A stretch of 64,000 nucleotides of DNA from Clostridium moniliforme (GCF_017873235.1 NZ_JAGGJZ010000003.1:218762-282761), one strand, 5' to 3'; shown: positions 40,530-49,635, counted from the stretch's first letter. Program-made: numbers and translations. Notes: generated by a model from the letters alone, not told the origin.

Positions 40530-42079
40530 AATACTATTTCATTTGAATCACTATTCCATGTTATTTTTTCAAGCATATCATTTAAACATCTTTTCTTTTC
40601 TTCAAAATTCATATAATCAAAATTGTTTTTAAACTCATCTAATTTTTTTATATTATTATTAACTTCTCTATGAGCTTCAGCTATTTTAGCTTCTATATTT
40701 TTAAATTCATCAATCTGTTTATCTATTTCTAAAATTTTAGATTTAAATAATGATATCTGATTAATAAATAATTTTGAAATATCATTATCACTTGTAAGGG
40801 ATAATTTATTTATTAAGTTATCTATTTTCTTTTTTAAAAGATCCTTTTCTTCATTAAGTTTATTCACTTTATTAGTATTTTCTTCGATATCTAAAGAGTT
40901 TGTTAAAGTTTTTAAGTTATTACATATATCTTCGGCAGTTCTAATTTTAATTTTGTCTATAACAAGTTTTTCTACTTCTTGTCCATTTATGTTTTTAGAT
41001 TTACATCTAGTGCCACCAGAATTATTTTTCATAGAACAAGTATAATAAAATGTTTTAGTTCCATCACATCTTTTATGTCCATAGGTAACTCTCATTCCTG
41101 AACCACACTGACATTTTAATATTCCAGTTAATAGAGCAGTATTAGTTTTACCTAGTCTTGGTGCTTTGGAAGTATTCTCTTTAATTATTTCTTGAACTTT
41201 AAGCCATTTATCAGCAGGTATAATTCCTTTATGCTTACTTATTGCTGCAATTTTTTCTTCACCTTTTCCATATCTTAAAATTCCATTACCATTTGGATCT
41301 CCACATACTTCATAGCCAAGCTTTTCTAAAAAGTTGCATACTTCTTGATTGCTTTGTACATATACTGGGTTTTGAAGAATTATATTTATTGCACTTTTAT
41401 CTAAATTACCACCGTTTTTCCCCCTGAAGTTATTAGTTAAACTCCATTTACTAACTTGTGATAATGATTTTTCATCTAAATATTTATCATATACTTTTTT
41501 TACTAATTTTAATTCTTCAGTATTTTTCCTAAGTAAAGCTAATGATCTTTCTTTCATATTTTCATCTTTATAAGTTTCTCTAATATAATTAAAGCCTAAA
41601 GGAGATTGTCCACCTAACCAACGTCCCATTTTTGCAAGTGTATACATATTATCTTTAACACGTTCAGCAATTTGTTCACGTTCTAGTTGAGCTAATGAAG
41701 CTAGTATACCAATAATTGCTCGTCCAAAAGAAGTAGAAGAGTCAAAGCCTTCAGTAGCACTATATATAATACAGTTTAATGAAGTACACATTTCCATAGT
41801 ATTATGTATATCTCTCGCATTTCTACCAAGTCTATTTAATTGATATATTATGATCTTATTAATTTTCCCATTTCTGACTTTAGATATCATTTCTTGATAT
41901 TTAGGCCTATTTTCATTTTTACCTGAAAAACCTTCATCAACATATATTTCTATATCTTTTTCAGTTATTTCATCAGAGAACTTAAATTCAATGAATTTTT
42001 GACATTTTATAATCTGATTTTCTATAGATTCACCTTTGCCAGTAAATTTAGATTTTCTACTATAGATTGCAATAGTCAT
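40517..42079 (-). CDS. Large serine recombinase (integrase)
   Basis: 520 residues. Resolvase domain: AIYSRKSKFTGKGES with nucleophile Ser10, IIYQLNRLGRNARDIHNTME, SFGRAIIGILASLAQLEREQ. Recombinase domain residues about 165-290, zinc ribbon LKCQCGSGMRVTYGHKRC with later CSMKN and RCKSKN, coiled coil 390-480. Integrates and excises by a two-base staggered cut within a short core, consistent with the 8-bp CATACAGA at both ends of the element. Ribosome site AAGGAGGTAACTT. Upstream gene overlaps by 20 bases. Confidence 0.95.
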   Translation of the reverse strand: MTIAIYSRKSKFTGKGESIENQIIKCQKFIEFKFSDEITEKDIEIYVDEGFSGKNENRPKYQEMISKVRNGKINKIIIYQLNRLGRNARDIHNTMEMCTSLNCIIYSATEGFDSSTSFGRAIIGILASLAQLEREQIAERVKDNMYTLAKMGRWLGGQSPLGFNYIRETYKDENMKERSLALLRKNTEELKLVKKVYDKYLDEKSLSQVSKWSLTNNFRGKNGGNLDKSAINIILQNPVYVQSNQEVCNFLEKLGYEVCGDPNGNGILRYGKGEEKIAAISKHKGIIPADKWLKVQEIIKENTSKAPRLGKTNTALLTGILKCQCGSGMRVTYGHKRCDGTKTFYYTCSMKNNSGGTRCKSKNINGQEVEKLVIDKIKIRTAEDICNNLKTLTNSLDIEENTNKVNKLNEEKDLLKKKIDNLINKLSLTSDNDISKLFINQISLFKSKILEIDKQIDEFKNIEAKIAEAHREVNNNIKKLDEFKNNFDYMNFEEKKRCLNDMLEKITWNSDSNEIVLKYN

Positions 42080-42251
42080 AAGTTACCTCCTTATCTTGAA
42101 TAGAAAGTCTTATATTATTATATTTATCTTCCTTAAGATATATTGATAATAACTTATATTTTATAATTTCTTCTGTTACATTAAAATAGATTGAAAGTGC
42201 ATATATATTATTTGAATTTTTAGTAGCAAATTTTTCTATGAAATCATACAT
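42060..42251 (-). CDS. Small protein like the C-terminus of ImmA
   Basis: 63 residues. NNIYALSIYFNVTEEIIKYKLL matches the C-terminal helix of ImmA/IrrE-type proteins (compare EIAEYLGVTEEYLQEA in the gene at 98). The zinc-binding half is missing and there is no good ribosome site, so it is probably a remnant, although translation through it would couple to the recombinase. Confidence 0.45.
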   Translation of the reverse strand: MYDFIEKFATKNSNNIYALSIYFNVTEEIIKYKLLSIYLKEDKYNNIRLSIQDKEVTYDYCNL

Positions 42252-42261
42252 TATTTTTATA

Positions 42262-42270
42262 GGGGGGGGA
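42262..42270 (+). promoter_or_regulatory. G8 tract as ribosome binding site
   Basis: Eight consecutive guanines just 5 bases before ATG 42275 in very AT-rich DNA. Serves as Shine-Dalgarno sequence and is prone to slippage. Confidence 0.55.
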
Positions 42271-42274
42271 TTAG

Positions 42275-42433
42275 ATGAGTAAAATAACAGTTATTGAAGA
42301 AAATAAACCATCAGCAAAATGTAAAGAGGCTTTTGGTAAAATTGCAGCTAAATCACTTTTAAGACGCTTAGGGATAGAAGAGTGTAGACTATTATTAAAA
42401 GAGTATTATAAATCAAAAGAAAAAAAGGCATAA
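42275..42433 (+). CDS. Small basic protein, 52 aa, divergent from recombinase
   Basis: ATG 42275 behind the G8 tract; reads MSKITVIEENKPSAKCKEAF, then IAAKSLLRRLGIEECRLLLK. Helical and basic. Divergent to the recombinase, the position often taken by an excision (directionality) factor of serine integrases, but no family match supports that. Confidence 0.55.
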   Translation: MSKITVIEENKPSAKCKEAFGKIAAKSLLRRLGIEECRLLLKEYYKSKEKKA

Positions 42434-42566
42434 TAGCCTTAAAATAATTTAAATTACATAACTTTAATTATTTAACAAATATTATTAATTGTTATATTTC
42501 TTAAATAATATACTCGTAAATGATAACTATAAAATATAAAATAAAAAACACTATTAATCTAAAATT

Positions 42567-42603
42567 AATTAAATAATATAATATTTATAAAATATGTTAT
42601 AAT
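42567..42603 (+). promoter_or_regulatory. Degenerate leader/promoter of cargo cassette 3
   Basis: TTAAATAATATAATATTTATA then AAATATGTTATAATTA aligns with the 9331-9366 leader and promoter of cassette 2 but lacks the boxA and has lost the CGG core. TATAAT is the probable -10. Confidence 0.5.
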
Positions 42604-42647
42604 TAACCTATAATTAGAAATTAGAATTAAAGATAAGGAGGAAAAAC

Positions 42648-42932
42648 ATGAAATATTATATTATTTTACTATTAATCATAATTTGTATTCTTGCATTTAA
42701 TAAAATTTCTGTATTAGAGAAAAGAATAAAAATTCAAGAAGATAGTTTAAATGAATTATGTAAAATAACAGGACATGAAAACTTGTCTTCTTATTGGGTT
42801 TCAGATGAATTAAAAGAATTAGCTATTCATCTAAAGCGAACTGGAAAAGAAGTTGCAGCTATTAAAAAAATTCGTGAACAAACGCAGATGTCTTTATTAG
42901 AAGCAAAACAATATGTTGAAAACTTAGATTAG
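42648..42932 (+). CDS. Membrane-anchored L7/L12 C-terminal-like protein
   Basis: 94 residues. N-terminal membrane helix (residues 2-20), coiled coil (23-40), and a C-terminal VAAIKKIREQTQMSLLEAKQ like the factor-binding domain of ribosomal protein L7/L12 (KxxVIKxVRxxTGLGLKEAK). Such single-helix proteins are common in Firmicutes; function unknown. Cargo of cassette 3, AAGGAGGAAAAAC upstream. Confidence 0.68.
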   Translation: MKYYIILLLIIICILAFNKISVLEKRIKIQEDSLNELCKITGHENLSSYWVSDELKELAIHLKRTGKEVAAIKKIREQTQMSLLEAKQYVENLD

Positions 42933-42993
42933 TTTCTATAATTTTAGTGTATTATGAATCCAGTTCATTAATTACATATTTAAATCATAACTT

Positions 42994-43034
42994 AAATACC
43001 GTATTATTCATAATTGAATAAACGGTATTTTCTA
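42994..43034 (+). terminator. Terminator closing cassette 3
   Basis: AAATACCGTATTATTCA / TGAATAAACGGTATTT followed by TCTATT; third copy of the cassette terminator, here on the serine-recombinase element. Confidence 0.82.
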
Positions 43035-43146
43035 TTGTGATCTAATTATAAAAATAAAAAACTTTAATTAACTTGGCTAAAAAATTAAATAGATCATATA
43101 GATAGGTAATTTATAATAAATATAGGTTAAAAATTATAAAAAAATA

Positions 43147-43632
43147 TTATCTGCATCTAAGTTTAAAAATAAATCTAACATTATGACTATCATCCCAAAC
43201 AGTCTCAACAATATATCCATATGTTCCAGGTTTTTTAGGCGTAGTAAATGTATAATTAGAAACTTCAACTTCAGTATGTTTATCATTTGACTTAATGTTT
43301 TTATTTATGGAGTACACCTTAAATTTTTCTATATCTTTAGCAAATGATAAGTTTAATTTAATATTAGTATTACTTGAAACTTGAATTGCTTCAATTTCAC
43401 TTAATCTCACTATATCATAAGTTCCTAAATCAAAGCTATTACCACCATTACCATTGGAAGAATTAAACCAATTTCCACCATTTGTAGAAGCTACAAAATT
43501 TATATTATCTTTAGGTGAACTAACTTCTAATTTAGGAGGATTATATGGAAACTTATATATAGTTAGTGATGCTATTAAGATTATAGAAAATAATCCTACT
43601 AATAAAAGAATTGAAATTAAACATTTTTTCAT
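43147..43632 (-). CDS. Secreted or anchored hypothetical protein
   Basis: 161 residues, with a hydrophobic N-terminal segment (MKKCLISILLLVGLFSIILI) as signal anchor; the remainder is beta-rich extracellular sequence (NWFNSSNGNGGNSFDLGTYD, then KHTEVEVSNYTFTTPKKPGT YGYIVETVW). No family recognised. Ribosome site AGGAGGTTTT. Confidence 0.6.
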   Translation of the reverse strand: MKKCLISILLLVGLFSIILIASLTIYKFPYNPPKLEVSSPKDNINFVASTNGGNWFNSSNGNGGNSFDLGTYDIVRLSEIEAIQVSSNTNIKLNLSFAKDIEKFKVYSINKNIKSNDKHTEVEVSNYTFTTPKKPGTYGYIVETVWDDSHNVRFIFKLRCR

Positions 43633-44184
43633 AAAACCTCCTAGTACTTTTTAACGTATATTTCAATATATAATCTATTATATTTGTAATTAACTTTAGT
43701 ATTATTAATATTATGACAATATAATAACAAATAAGTATAAATTAACAATTATGTATTTTAATTCAATTAAATAGTTTCATTTGTAGTGGATTAACTATAG
43801 CAGTTAAAAATTTATAAAGAAAGGACTAAGTATAGACTGAATAGTTGGGAAAGAACTTGGAAAGCTTTATATAGTAAATAGGAAAAAGGCAGTAGGATTA
43901 ATTCCTTACTGCCTATAAATATCTTTTATTAAATTTAATCTCGCTAATTTACAATTTTTATATTTTTTAATTTATTTAGTATACATTCACGCTAACTACA
44001 TCTTTATTATAACCTGCGTTAATACATAAAATTTATTTAAGTTATTTATGGTTATTTTATTTTCTATTATCTATAAAGTAACTTTATTATTAGTAAGTGT
44101 TTAAGTTATTTGGAAGGTAGAATAATTTTACCTTTTAGTTTCACTTTATTATATATTGAAAATAATATTCTAAATTTATAAATA
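43633..44184. other. Non-coding stretch inside the element
   Basis: AT-rich with no convincing reading frame. Holds a hairpin GGCAGTA / TACTGCC at about 43890-43915 without a T-run, and scattered short repeats. It may include the promoter of the minus-strand secreted protein. Confidence 0.5.
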
Positions 44185-44841
44185 TTATTTTCCCACTGAA
44201 CTTTCCAAACTTTCCAAAAAAGGTTTAAACAATTTTTCCTCTGCTATTTTTCTTGCTTTTATTGCATCATTTTTATTTTTAAAAGTTCCTAGAAAATATC
44301 TTTTCTTTTTAAAAGATATATTAGAAACCCATTTTCCAGTCTTACTATTAAAGGTAACACCAGTAACTCCACTTTTATTACTTTTAATAGTAGTATTTAA
44401 TTTCAAAAAGGCTATATTTGTTCCATCTATTAAATTCTTTTCTTTAAGTTTTTTTCGTGCATTTTTTGCAGAATCTTTTGCTTTATTTCTTTTTAGACAA
44501 CCGCAACTTACTGTAGCTCCTGAAATTAAACTAGACAATGGTACATCTTTTATGTTCCCACAATCGCACTTACAACGCCAGATTCTTCCGTTACTTTTAG
44601 ATATTCCAACATATCTTAAAGCCGTTAATAATCCAAATCTTTTACCGGTTATATCATTAAATCTATAAGTATTAGAACAACCGCAATTATTAATTTTATT
44701 TTGGCCTAGGGAATCGCCCCTGATCCATTTGAAATTGCCACAATCACAACGGCAATAATAATAAGTTTTATTATTTTTTCTTTTACGTTCTAATAAAGTA
44801 AGCATTCCAATTTTTTTGCCAGTTAAATCTTTAGCTTTAAT
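44185..44841 (-). CDS. AP2-domain protein with two zinc-binding repeats, apparent ATT start
   Basis: 218 residues if it begins at ATT 44841-44839, where GGGAGGTAATTAAA gives ideal spacing. The first in-frame ATG (44805) would cut the conserved KDLTGKKIGMLT motif. Two similar blocks (YYYCRCDCGN... NCGC, and RIWRCKCDCGN...SCGC) are followed by an AP2 DNA-binding domain (SGVTGVTFNSKTGKWVSNIS, KKRYFLGTFKNKNDAIKA). Typical of phage and homing-endonuclease-related proteins, here without an HNH motif. Either a true rare start or a damaged start codon. Confidence 0.72.
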   Translation of the reverse strand: MKAKDLTGKKIGMLTLLERKRKNNKTYYYCRCDCGNFKWIRGDSLGQNKINNCGCSNTYRFNDITGKRFGLLTALRYVGISKSNGRIWRCKCDCGNIKDVPLSSLISGATVSCGCLKRNKAKDSAKNARKKLKEKNLIDGTNIAFLKLNTTIKSNKSGVTGVTFNSKTGKWVSNISFKKKRYFLGTFKNKNDAIKARKIAEEKLFKPFLESLESSVGK

Positions 44842-44861
44842 TTTAATTACCTCCCAGATTT

Positions 44862-45163
44862 AAATTACTCACTAAATCTTATACTTAATTACAACGTATG
44901 CTTCATAAAAAATAAAATAAATAACACTGTTTAATAAATTATTCAAATAAAAATGCTGATATATTATTATACAACATTATGCATAATTTATAAAGAAGTA
45001 CTATATTGTTGATAATATTTAATTTAATCATATTTATATTAAATTAAATAAATAATATACAGGAAATTAATAAATCGATTAAAGAGTTTTACTATTTTGC
45101 TTTGAATATATTAAATAACTTCTTAATAAATATAAATAAATAAACTTATCAAGGGGGATTTTA
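44862..45163. other. AT-rich intergenic region
   Basis: About 300 bases without coding potential between divergent genes; expected to contain both promoters, but none is clear enough to place. Confidence 0.4.
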
Positions 45164-45919
45164 ATGAAAAATCATGATAATAATGCTTTCCTTACTATAC
45201 TCAAGTCAGCTATGACTGTTCCAGGAGTAAAAATTAAAAGAGATGAGTATTTAGAAAAAGAATTAATTAAATATTTTCCAAAAGATATAGTTAATATTGC
45301 TATAGAAAAAAATCCTGCAAGTGCAGGAATTCATGCAAAGCAAATAGAAAATATAGCAAAATCATCTATAAAATATGAAACTAATAAAGTAACTACAATA
45401 TCTGCTGTAGCTGGAATTCCTGGTGGATTTGCAATGATTGGGACAATTCCAGGAGATGCTGTACAATATTTTGCTCATATTATTCGAATACTTCAAAAAT
45501 TAATATATTTATATGGATGGAAAGAATTATATAATGAAAACGATGAATTTGATGATGAAACAATGAATCAATTAATTTTATTTATTGGAGTTATGTTTGG
45601 GGTTCAATCAGCAAATTCTGCAATTGCAAAATTATCAGGCATTATGGCTCAAAACATTCAAAAATCGTTAGTCAATAGAGCATTAACTAAAGGAACTATT
45701 TATCCTATAGTAAAAAAAATAGCTGCAATTTTAAGTATTAAAATGACAAAGGAGATTTTTGCAAAAGGAGTAGGAAAGGTAGTTCCTTTAATAGGAGGTG
45801 CTTTTTCAGGTGCAGTTACTTATGCAACATTTAAACCATCAGCTAATAAATTGAAGAAGCATTTAGAGACTCTTCCAACAGCAAATCCAGCATTTTATGA
45901 AGAATCTGCTATGGATTAA
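45164..45919 (+). CDS. EcsC-like protein
   Basis: 251 residues, AAGGGGGATTTTA upstream. VPGVKIKRDEYLEKEL, INYET-like IKYETNKVTTISAVAGIPGG, IPGDAVQYFAHIIRILQKLI, YLYGWKEL are reminiscent of EcsC-family proteins; several hydrophobic stretches with glycines (120-200) suggest membrane association. Function unknown. Last gene of the element, 45 bases before its right end. Confidence 0.55.
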   Translation: MKNHDNNAFLTILKSAMTVPGVKIKRDEYLEKELIKYFPKDIVNIAIEKNPASAGIHAKQIENIAKSSIKYETNKVTTISAVAGIPGGFAMIGTIPGDAVQYFAHIIRILQKLIYLYGWKELYNENDEFDDETMNQLILFIGVMFGVQSANSAIAKLSGIMAQNIQKSLVNRALTKGTIYPIVKKIAAILSIKMTKEIFAKGVGKVVPLIGGAFSGAVTYATFKPSANKLKKHLETLPTANPAFYEESAMD

Positions 45920-45964
45920 ATTTTCATAGAATAGATTATAAAATTTAATCGCAATTTAGAATAA

Positions 45965-46255
45965 CATACAGAAGCAATATGCACAGGTTCTATTGCAGGA
46001 CATAATGCAGTAAGGCAATATATGGGACTACCACTTTTAATTTTGCCAAGGAATTTGGCAATAGGTGATATTATAGCTTATGCTAATGAAAAAACACTAA
46101 ACGAAGAAGATAGAAAAAGTAGATATACATTTGCAGGTTCAGTATACTTTAAAAGAATGCAAGAAGAAGGACTATATATAACTGATAGGAAACTAATAGA
46201 AGAAAAAATTAAAAAGTTAAATTTAGATAATATATTTGAGGAAAAATTAAATTAA
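45965..46255 (+). pseudogene. C-terminal fragment of the split FAD oxidoreductase
   Basis: From CATACAGA the frame reads HTEAICTGSIAGHNAVRQYM and continues to the stop at 46253-46255 (ending LDNIFEEKLN). It is the direct in-frame continuation of the 39237-39463 fragment. Could be translated alone from ATG 46022, but would not form a complete enzyme. Confidence 0.85.
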
Positions 46256-46285
46256 TATTTTACAGATAACATTTATAAAAAAATA

Positions 46286-46317
46286 AAAAGAAGTATGAGT
46301 GCTCATACTTCTTTTTA
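46286..46317. terminator. Bidirectional terminator
   Basis: AAAAAGAAGTATGAG / CTCATACTTCTTTTT between the FAD remnant and the MFS gene. Confidence 0.88.
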
Positions 46318-46349
46318 TTTTCTTATATTTTAATATTATTTTTGATAAT

Positions 46350-47711
46350 TTATTTCTTATTATTATTTTCAGAATTTCTATTATATTTTTTGAAGAATAC
46401 AAGTAATATTCCTATACTACCAATTAAATAAACTACACTAGCTATATAATAAGCAGTACCATATCCACTTGGAGTTCTTAATAAATAATATCTTGCAAAT
46501 AATCCTGCAAAAATTCCTACTAAACCATTTACTATTAACATAATAGAATTGTAAGCTGGAACTAAGTTTTTAGGAACAAAAGTTAATGGTAAGGATGCTT
46601 TAATAGGACCTGCAGCATTTGCAATTCCAGATCTTAAAAATAAAATTATTCCAATTGCCCAAGCTACATTAGCTCCGAAAATTGCACCGTTTGCCATAAG
46701 AAGCATTAATGGAATACATAAAATTGTACCAAGTGCAACTGTAACAATAGATCCAAGCTTCTTTTCAAGCCAAGGTGTACAAAAATAAGCTAAAACCATA
46801 GCTAATGTAGAGAAAGTTATTATTGTTGAAACAACACCTCTACTTATATGCAAGAAATTATTTAAGTATATTGGGAAGTATGGCATTATAAGTAGAGCAC
46901 CAAATCCAATTAAGCTAGTTAAAACTACCCATAAAAGAACGTATTTATTTGCAAATAATTTTAAATCAAATTTCTTTGTAGCTTTTCTTGCAGCTAATTC
47001 TTCAGCTGTTTCTGTATAATCTTCAACTTGTTCTTTTAAAAACAATAAGCAGATTAATGAAAGTATTGTTAATATTACTGCAATCCATAAAACAAATCTA
47101 TAAGAAGAAGTATAAGCTGATAATTGCATTTGATTTAGTTCACCTTGATGTTCTGATAAAATAGATGCTTTATCATAAGATATTTTTAAGTTATCACTAA
47201 ATTTCCAAACGACTATTTTACCATTTAAAAATGTTAATAAAGATTGGCTAATTAAATTACAATACATAACTCTTGCGAACATAGATGTTCTTCTTTTTGT
47301 AGGTGTATAAGAAGTAAACATTAGAGGATATATACAATCATACATTCCTGCACCAATATTTATAAGAATATTAGCAATTAAAATTACAGTTGAATTTTTA
47401 CTAAATATACATGCAAACAAACCTAATAATAATATAATAGGAGATGTAACTATTAATTTTTTATAGCCAATTTTATTTGTAAGTAAAAGTATAAGAGCTA
47501 TTGCAAAGGTACCTATTGATCCGTAGGCAGGAAGTGCTTTAACAACATCTGGAACTGTAAGGTTTAAATAAGATACATAAGAATCATTTGTTATTCCTGT
47601 TACAGCACCCATAAAAATATAACTTAATATAAAAATAGTGCAATTATATCTCCATCTCTTGTCCCAATCCTCGTCGTTAAAGGTGACTAAATTTAATAAT
47701 TTTTCTTCCAT
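46350..47711 (-). CDS. MFS transporter
   Basis: 453 residues with about 12 hydrophobic helices; a soluble N-terminal 25 residues and a central loop (VEDYTETAEELAARKATKKF) separating two six-helix halves. TSYTPTKRRTSMFARVMYCN resembles the A-motif region. Substrate cannot be told. AGGAGGAATTTTT upstream. Divergent from the MarR gene with a 460-base gap. Confidence 0.85.
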   Translation of the reverse strand: MEEKLLNLVTFNDEDWDKRWRYNCTIFILSYIFMGAVTGITNDSYVSYLNLTVPDVVKALPAYGSIGTFAIALILLLTNKIGYKKLIVTSPIILLLGLFACIFSKNSTVILIANILINIGAGMYDCIYPLMFTSYTPTKRRTSMFARVMYCNLISQSLLTFLNGKIVVWKFSDNLKISYDKASILSEHQGELNQMQLSAYTSSYRFVLWIAVILTILSLICLLFLKEQVEDYTETAEELAARKATKKFDLKLFANKYVLLWVVLTSLIGFGALLIMPYFPIYLNNFLHISRGVVSTIITFSTLAMVLAYFCTPWLEKKLGSIVTVALGTILCIPLMLLMANGAIFGANVAWAIGIILFLRSGIANAAGPIKASLPLTFVPKNLVPAYNSIMLIVNGLVGIFAGLFARYYLLRTPSGYGTAYYIASVVYLIGSIGILLVFFKKYNRNSENNNKK

Positions 47712-48171
47712 AAAAATTCCTCCTTAGTTTAAACTCAGCTTATGTTTACGTTTACAATATTATAATAAGCTTTATTTACAAAAAAATCTAATTATAGAAA
47801 AATAAATTATAAAAGTTTTTTAAAGGAAGTATAGTTAAATAATTAATAAAGTTAATTATTTATTATTAAAAATGAATAATATTAATTATTTAATTACATT
47901 TTATAAAAGGTTTATACAAAATTATAAATTATAAAATTTATATTATTTATGGGAAGTTTTAATAATATTTAAATATATAAATAATAAATATTGAAAATTC
48001 TGCAATCAATATATTTTATACTTTTATAAAAAAATATATTTTAATTTTTTTTATATATAAAATTATTCACTATTAATTAACAACATAATTATTGTAATAT
48101 TTTTTATATAGTATTATTATTTTAATATAATAATTAGTATGCTAATATTTTAAAATAAAAGGAAGTATTTT
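47712..48171. other. Long AT-rich divergent intergenic region
   Basis: 460 bases, almost only A and T, between the MFS transporter and the MarR regulator. No reading frame or RNA motif seen; promoter-like TATAAT boxes are too frequent to choose. Confidence 0.4.
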
Positions 48172-48603
48172 ATGAAATGTATACACGAATTTAATATCTG
48201 TTTATATATAAAAGAAATTAATTCTATAATAAATAGTAAAATAACAGAAAAATTAAAATTAAGGGGACTTACTCAAAGTCAAGTAACAGCTATTAAATTT
48301 ATTGGTCATTTTGACAAATTGACATTAAGTGAATTAAGTCAAAAAATGGCTATAAAAAAATCTACATGTTCTGGAATAGTTGATAGATTAGAAAAAGCTA
48401 ATATTTTTGAAAGAGTTAAAGATAAAGATGATAAAAGAGTAACCTATATTAAATTTTCAGAAAAAGGAAAAATTTTATCAGATGAAATTAAAGGAGATAT
48501 AAATAATAGCTTTAAAGAAATATTTAATGGAATTTGTCAAGAAGATTTAGAAATAATAGAAAGCAGATTAGAAAAAATTATTAATCTAATAAAAGAAAAC
48601 TAA
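48172..48603 (+). CDS. MarR-family transcriptional regulator
   Basis: 143 residues. Winged helix: LTQSQVTAIKFIGHFDKLTL, LSELSQKMAIKKSTCSGIVD, RLEKANIFERVKDKDDKRVT (wing with DKRVTYIKFSEKG). Likely controls the gene 13 bases downstream and possibly the divergent MFS gene. Confidence 0.9.
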   Translation: MKCIHEFNICLYIKEINSIINSKITEKLKLRGLTQSQVTAIKFIGHFDKLTLSELSQKMAIKKSTCSGIVDRLEKANIFERVKDKDDKRVTYIKFSEKGKILSDEIKGDINNSFKEIFNGICQEDLEIIESRLEKIINLIKEN

Positions 48604-48616
48604 GGAGATGATTATA

Positions 48617-49015
48617 ATGCCAAAATTATTAATTCCTGCAATTATATTTATAACTTTAGCATTAATATTTTATACTATAGGTGTTTGGGGAGAGCATAAA
48701 GCCAAAATATTAAAGAAAAAACATGTAATTATTTTTTGGTGTGGTTTAGTTTGTGATACTTTAGGAACTTTCACAATGAGTAGGATAGTTGCTGCAGGTA
48801 CAGATAAAACTATAACAAATACTCAATTAATGATACACCAATCAACTGGTTTATTAGCTATAATTTTAATGCTATTTCATGCAGTTTGGGCAACTTGGGT
48901 TCTTAATAAAGGAAGTGCTAAAGCAAAAGAAGCTTTCCATAAATTTAGTATGTTAGTATGGTTTATTTGGTTAATTCCTTACTTTGTAGGTATGTATATA
49001 GGGATGGCAGGTTAA
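48617..49015 (+). CDS. HsmA/TIGR03987-like membrane protein
   Basis: 132 residues from ATG 48617 (AAGGAGATGATTATA upstream). Four membrane helices; VWGEHKAKILKKKHVIIFWC, GLVCDTLGTFTMSRI, HQSTGLLAIILMLFHAVWAT and FHKFSMLVWFIWLIPYFVGM are characteristic. Physiological role is not settled for the family. In an operon with MarR. Confidence 0.78.
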   Translation: MPKLLIPAIIFITLALIFYTIGVWGEHKAKILKKKHVIIFWCGLVCDTLGTFTMSRIVAAGTDKTITNTQLMIHQSTGLLAIILMLFHAVWATWVLNKGSAKAKEAFHKFSMLVWFIWLIPYFVGMYIGMAG

Positions 49016-49034
49016 AATTTGTAGTATAAATTTT

Positions 49035-49078
49035 AAGTTGAAGAGATTTTATTATTTAAAATTTCTTCAACTTTTTTT
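49035..49078 (+). terminator. Terminator of the MarR operon
   Basis: AAGTTGAAGAGATTTT / AAAATTTCTTCAACTT with T7. Confidence 0.85.
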
Positions 49079-49248
49079 AGTTATATAAAATTAGTAAAAT
49101 AATTTATAATACAGTTATAATAATTGTAATTGTAGCTAAAGATAAAATAATAATTTGCAAAATAAATTTTTGATAAACTATAAATAAGTTATATACTTAA
49201 TAAAGAGAGAAATTTAAATATAATATATGTTGCTATATGGAGGTATAT

Positions 49249-49635
49249 ATGTTTTTTATAGGGATATTTGGTATAGAAAATAAACAAAAAGAAATAAAAA
49301 TTTTAAAAAATATATATTGTAAAAAATGTAATGAAAATTTAAGTGGAAAACTTATAAAAACATTTGATTGTTTTCATTTCTTTTTTATACCTGTTTTTAG
49401 GTGGAATGAACATTTTTATTTCATATGCAATAGATGTAATTCTGTATATGAAATTCCTAAAGAAAAAGGAAATAAAATTGAAAAAGGAGAAAATATAGAT
49501 ATTACTTATTGGGATTTAAATCCTATTGAAATTAAACATGATAGTTATGAAAAAATAAATAGATGCTCAAATTGTGGTAAAGTTTTAAAGGATGATTTTA
49601 GATATTGTCCATATTGTGGCACAAAGCTTAAGTAA
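49249..49635 (+). CDS. Zinc-ribbon protein
   Basis: 128 residues from ATG 49249 (GGAGG five bases upstream). Two cysteine modules: CKKCNENLSG with CNRCNSVYEIP (N-terminal zinc ribbon seen in clostridial proteins) and a terminal CSNCGKVLKDDFRYCPYCGT. Role unknown. Confidence 0.7.
   Translation: MFFIGIFGIENKQKEIKILKNIYCKKCNENLSGKLIKTFDCFHFFFIPVFRWNEHFYFICNRCNSVYEIPKEKGNKIEKGENIDITYWDLNPIEIKHDSYEKINRCSNCGKVLKDDFRYCPYCGTKLK

Larger units (their letters stand above)
39456..45964. mobile_element. 6.5 kb serine-recombinase element in the FAD gene
   Basis: Bounded by the direct repeat CATACAGA (39456-39463 and 45965-45972). Excising everything between restores the host reading frame exactly. Carries a large serine recombinase and cargo but no phage structural or conjugation genes. 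Extent is inferred from the repeat and gene reconstruction. Confidence 0.85.

Noticed and set aside
40517..42079. Serine recombinase as the integrase of the whole prophage
   Set aside because: The CATACAGA repeats and the repaired host frame limit its element to 39,456-45,964; the prophage end lies about 200 bp before it.
46022..46255. Independent 77-residue gene
   Set aside because: The frame extends upstream to CATACAGA and continues the split FAD oxidoreductase, so it is a fragment.
47712..48171. Small genes in the MFS-MarR gap
   Set aside because: Short frames there lack ribosome sites and are low-complexity AT sequence.
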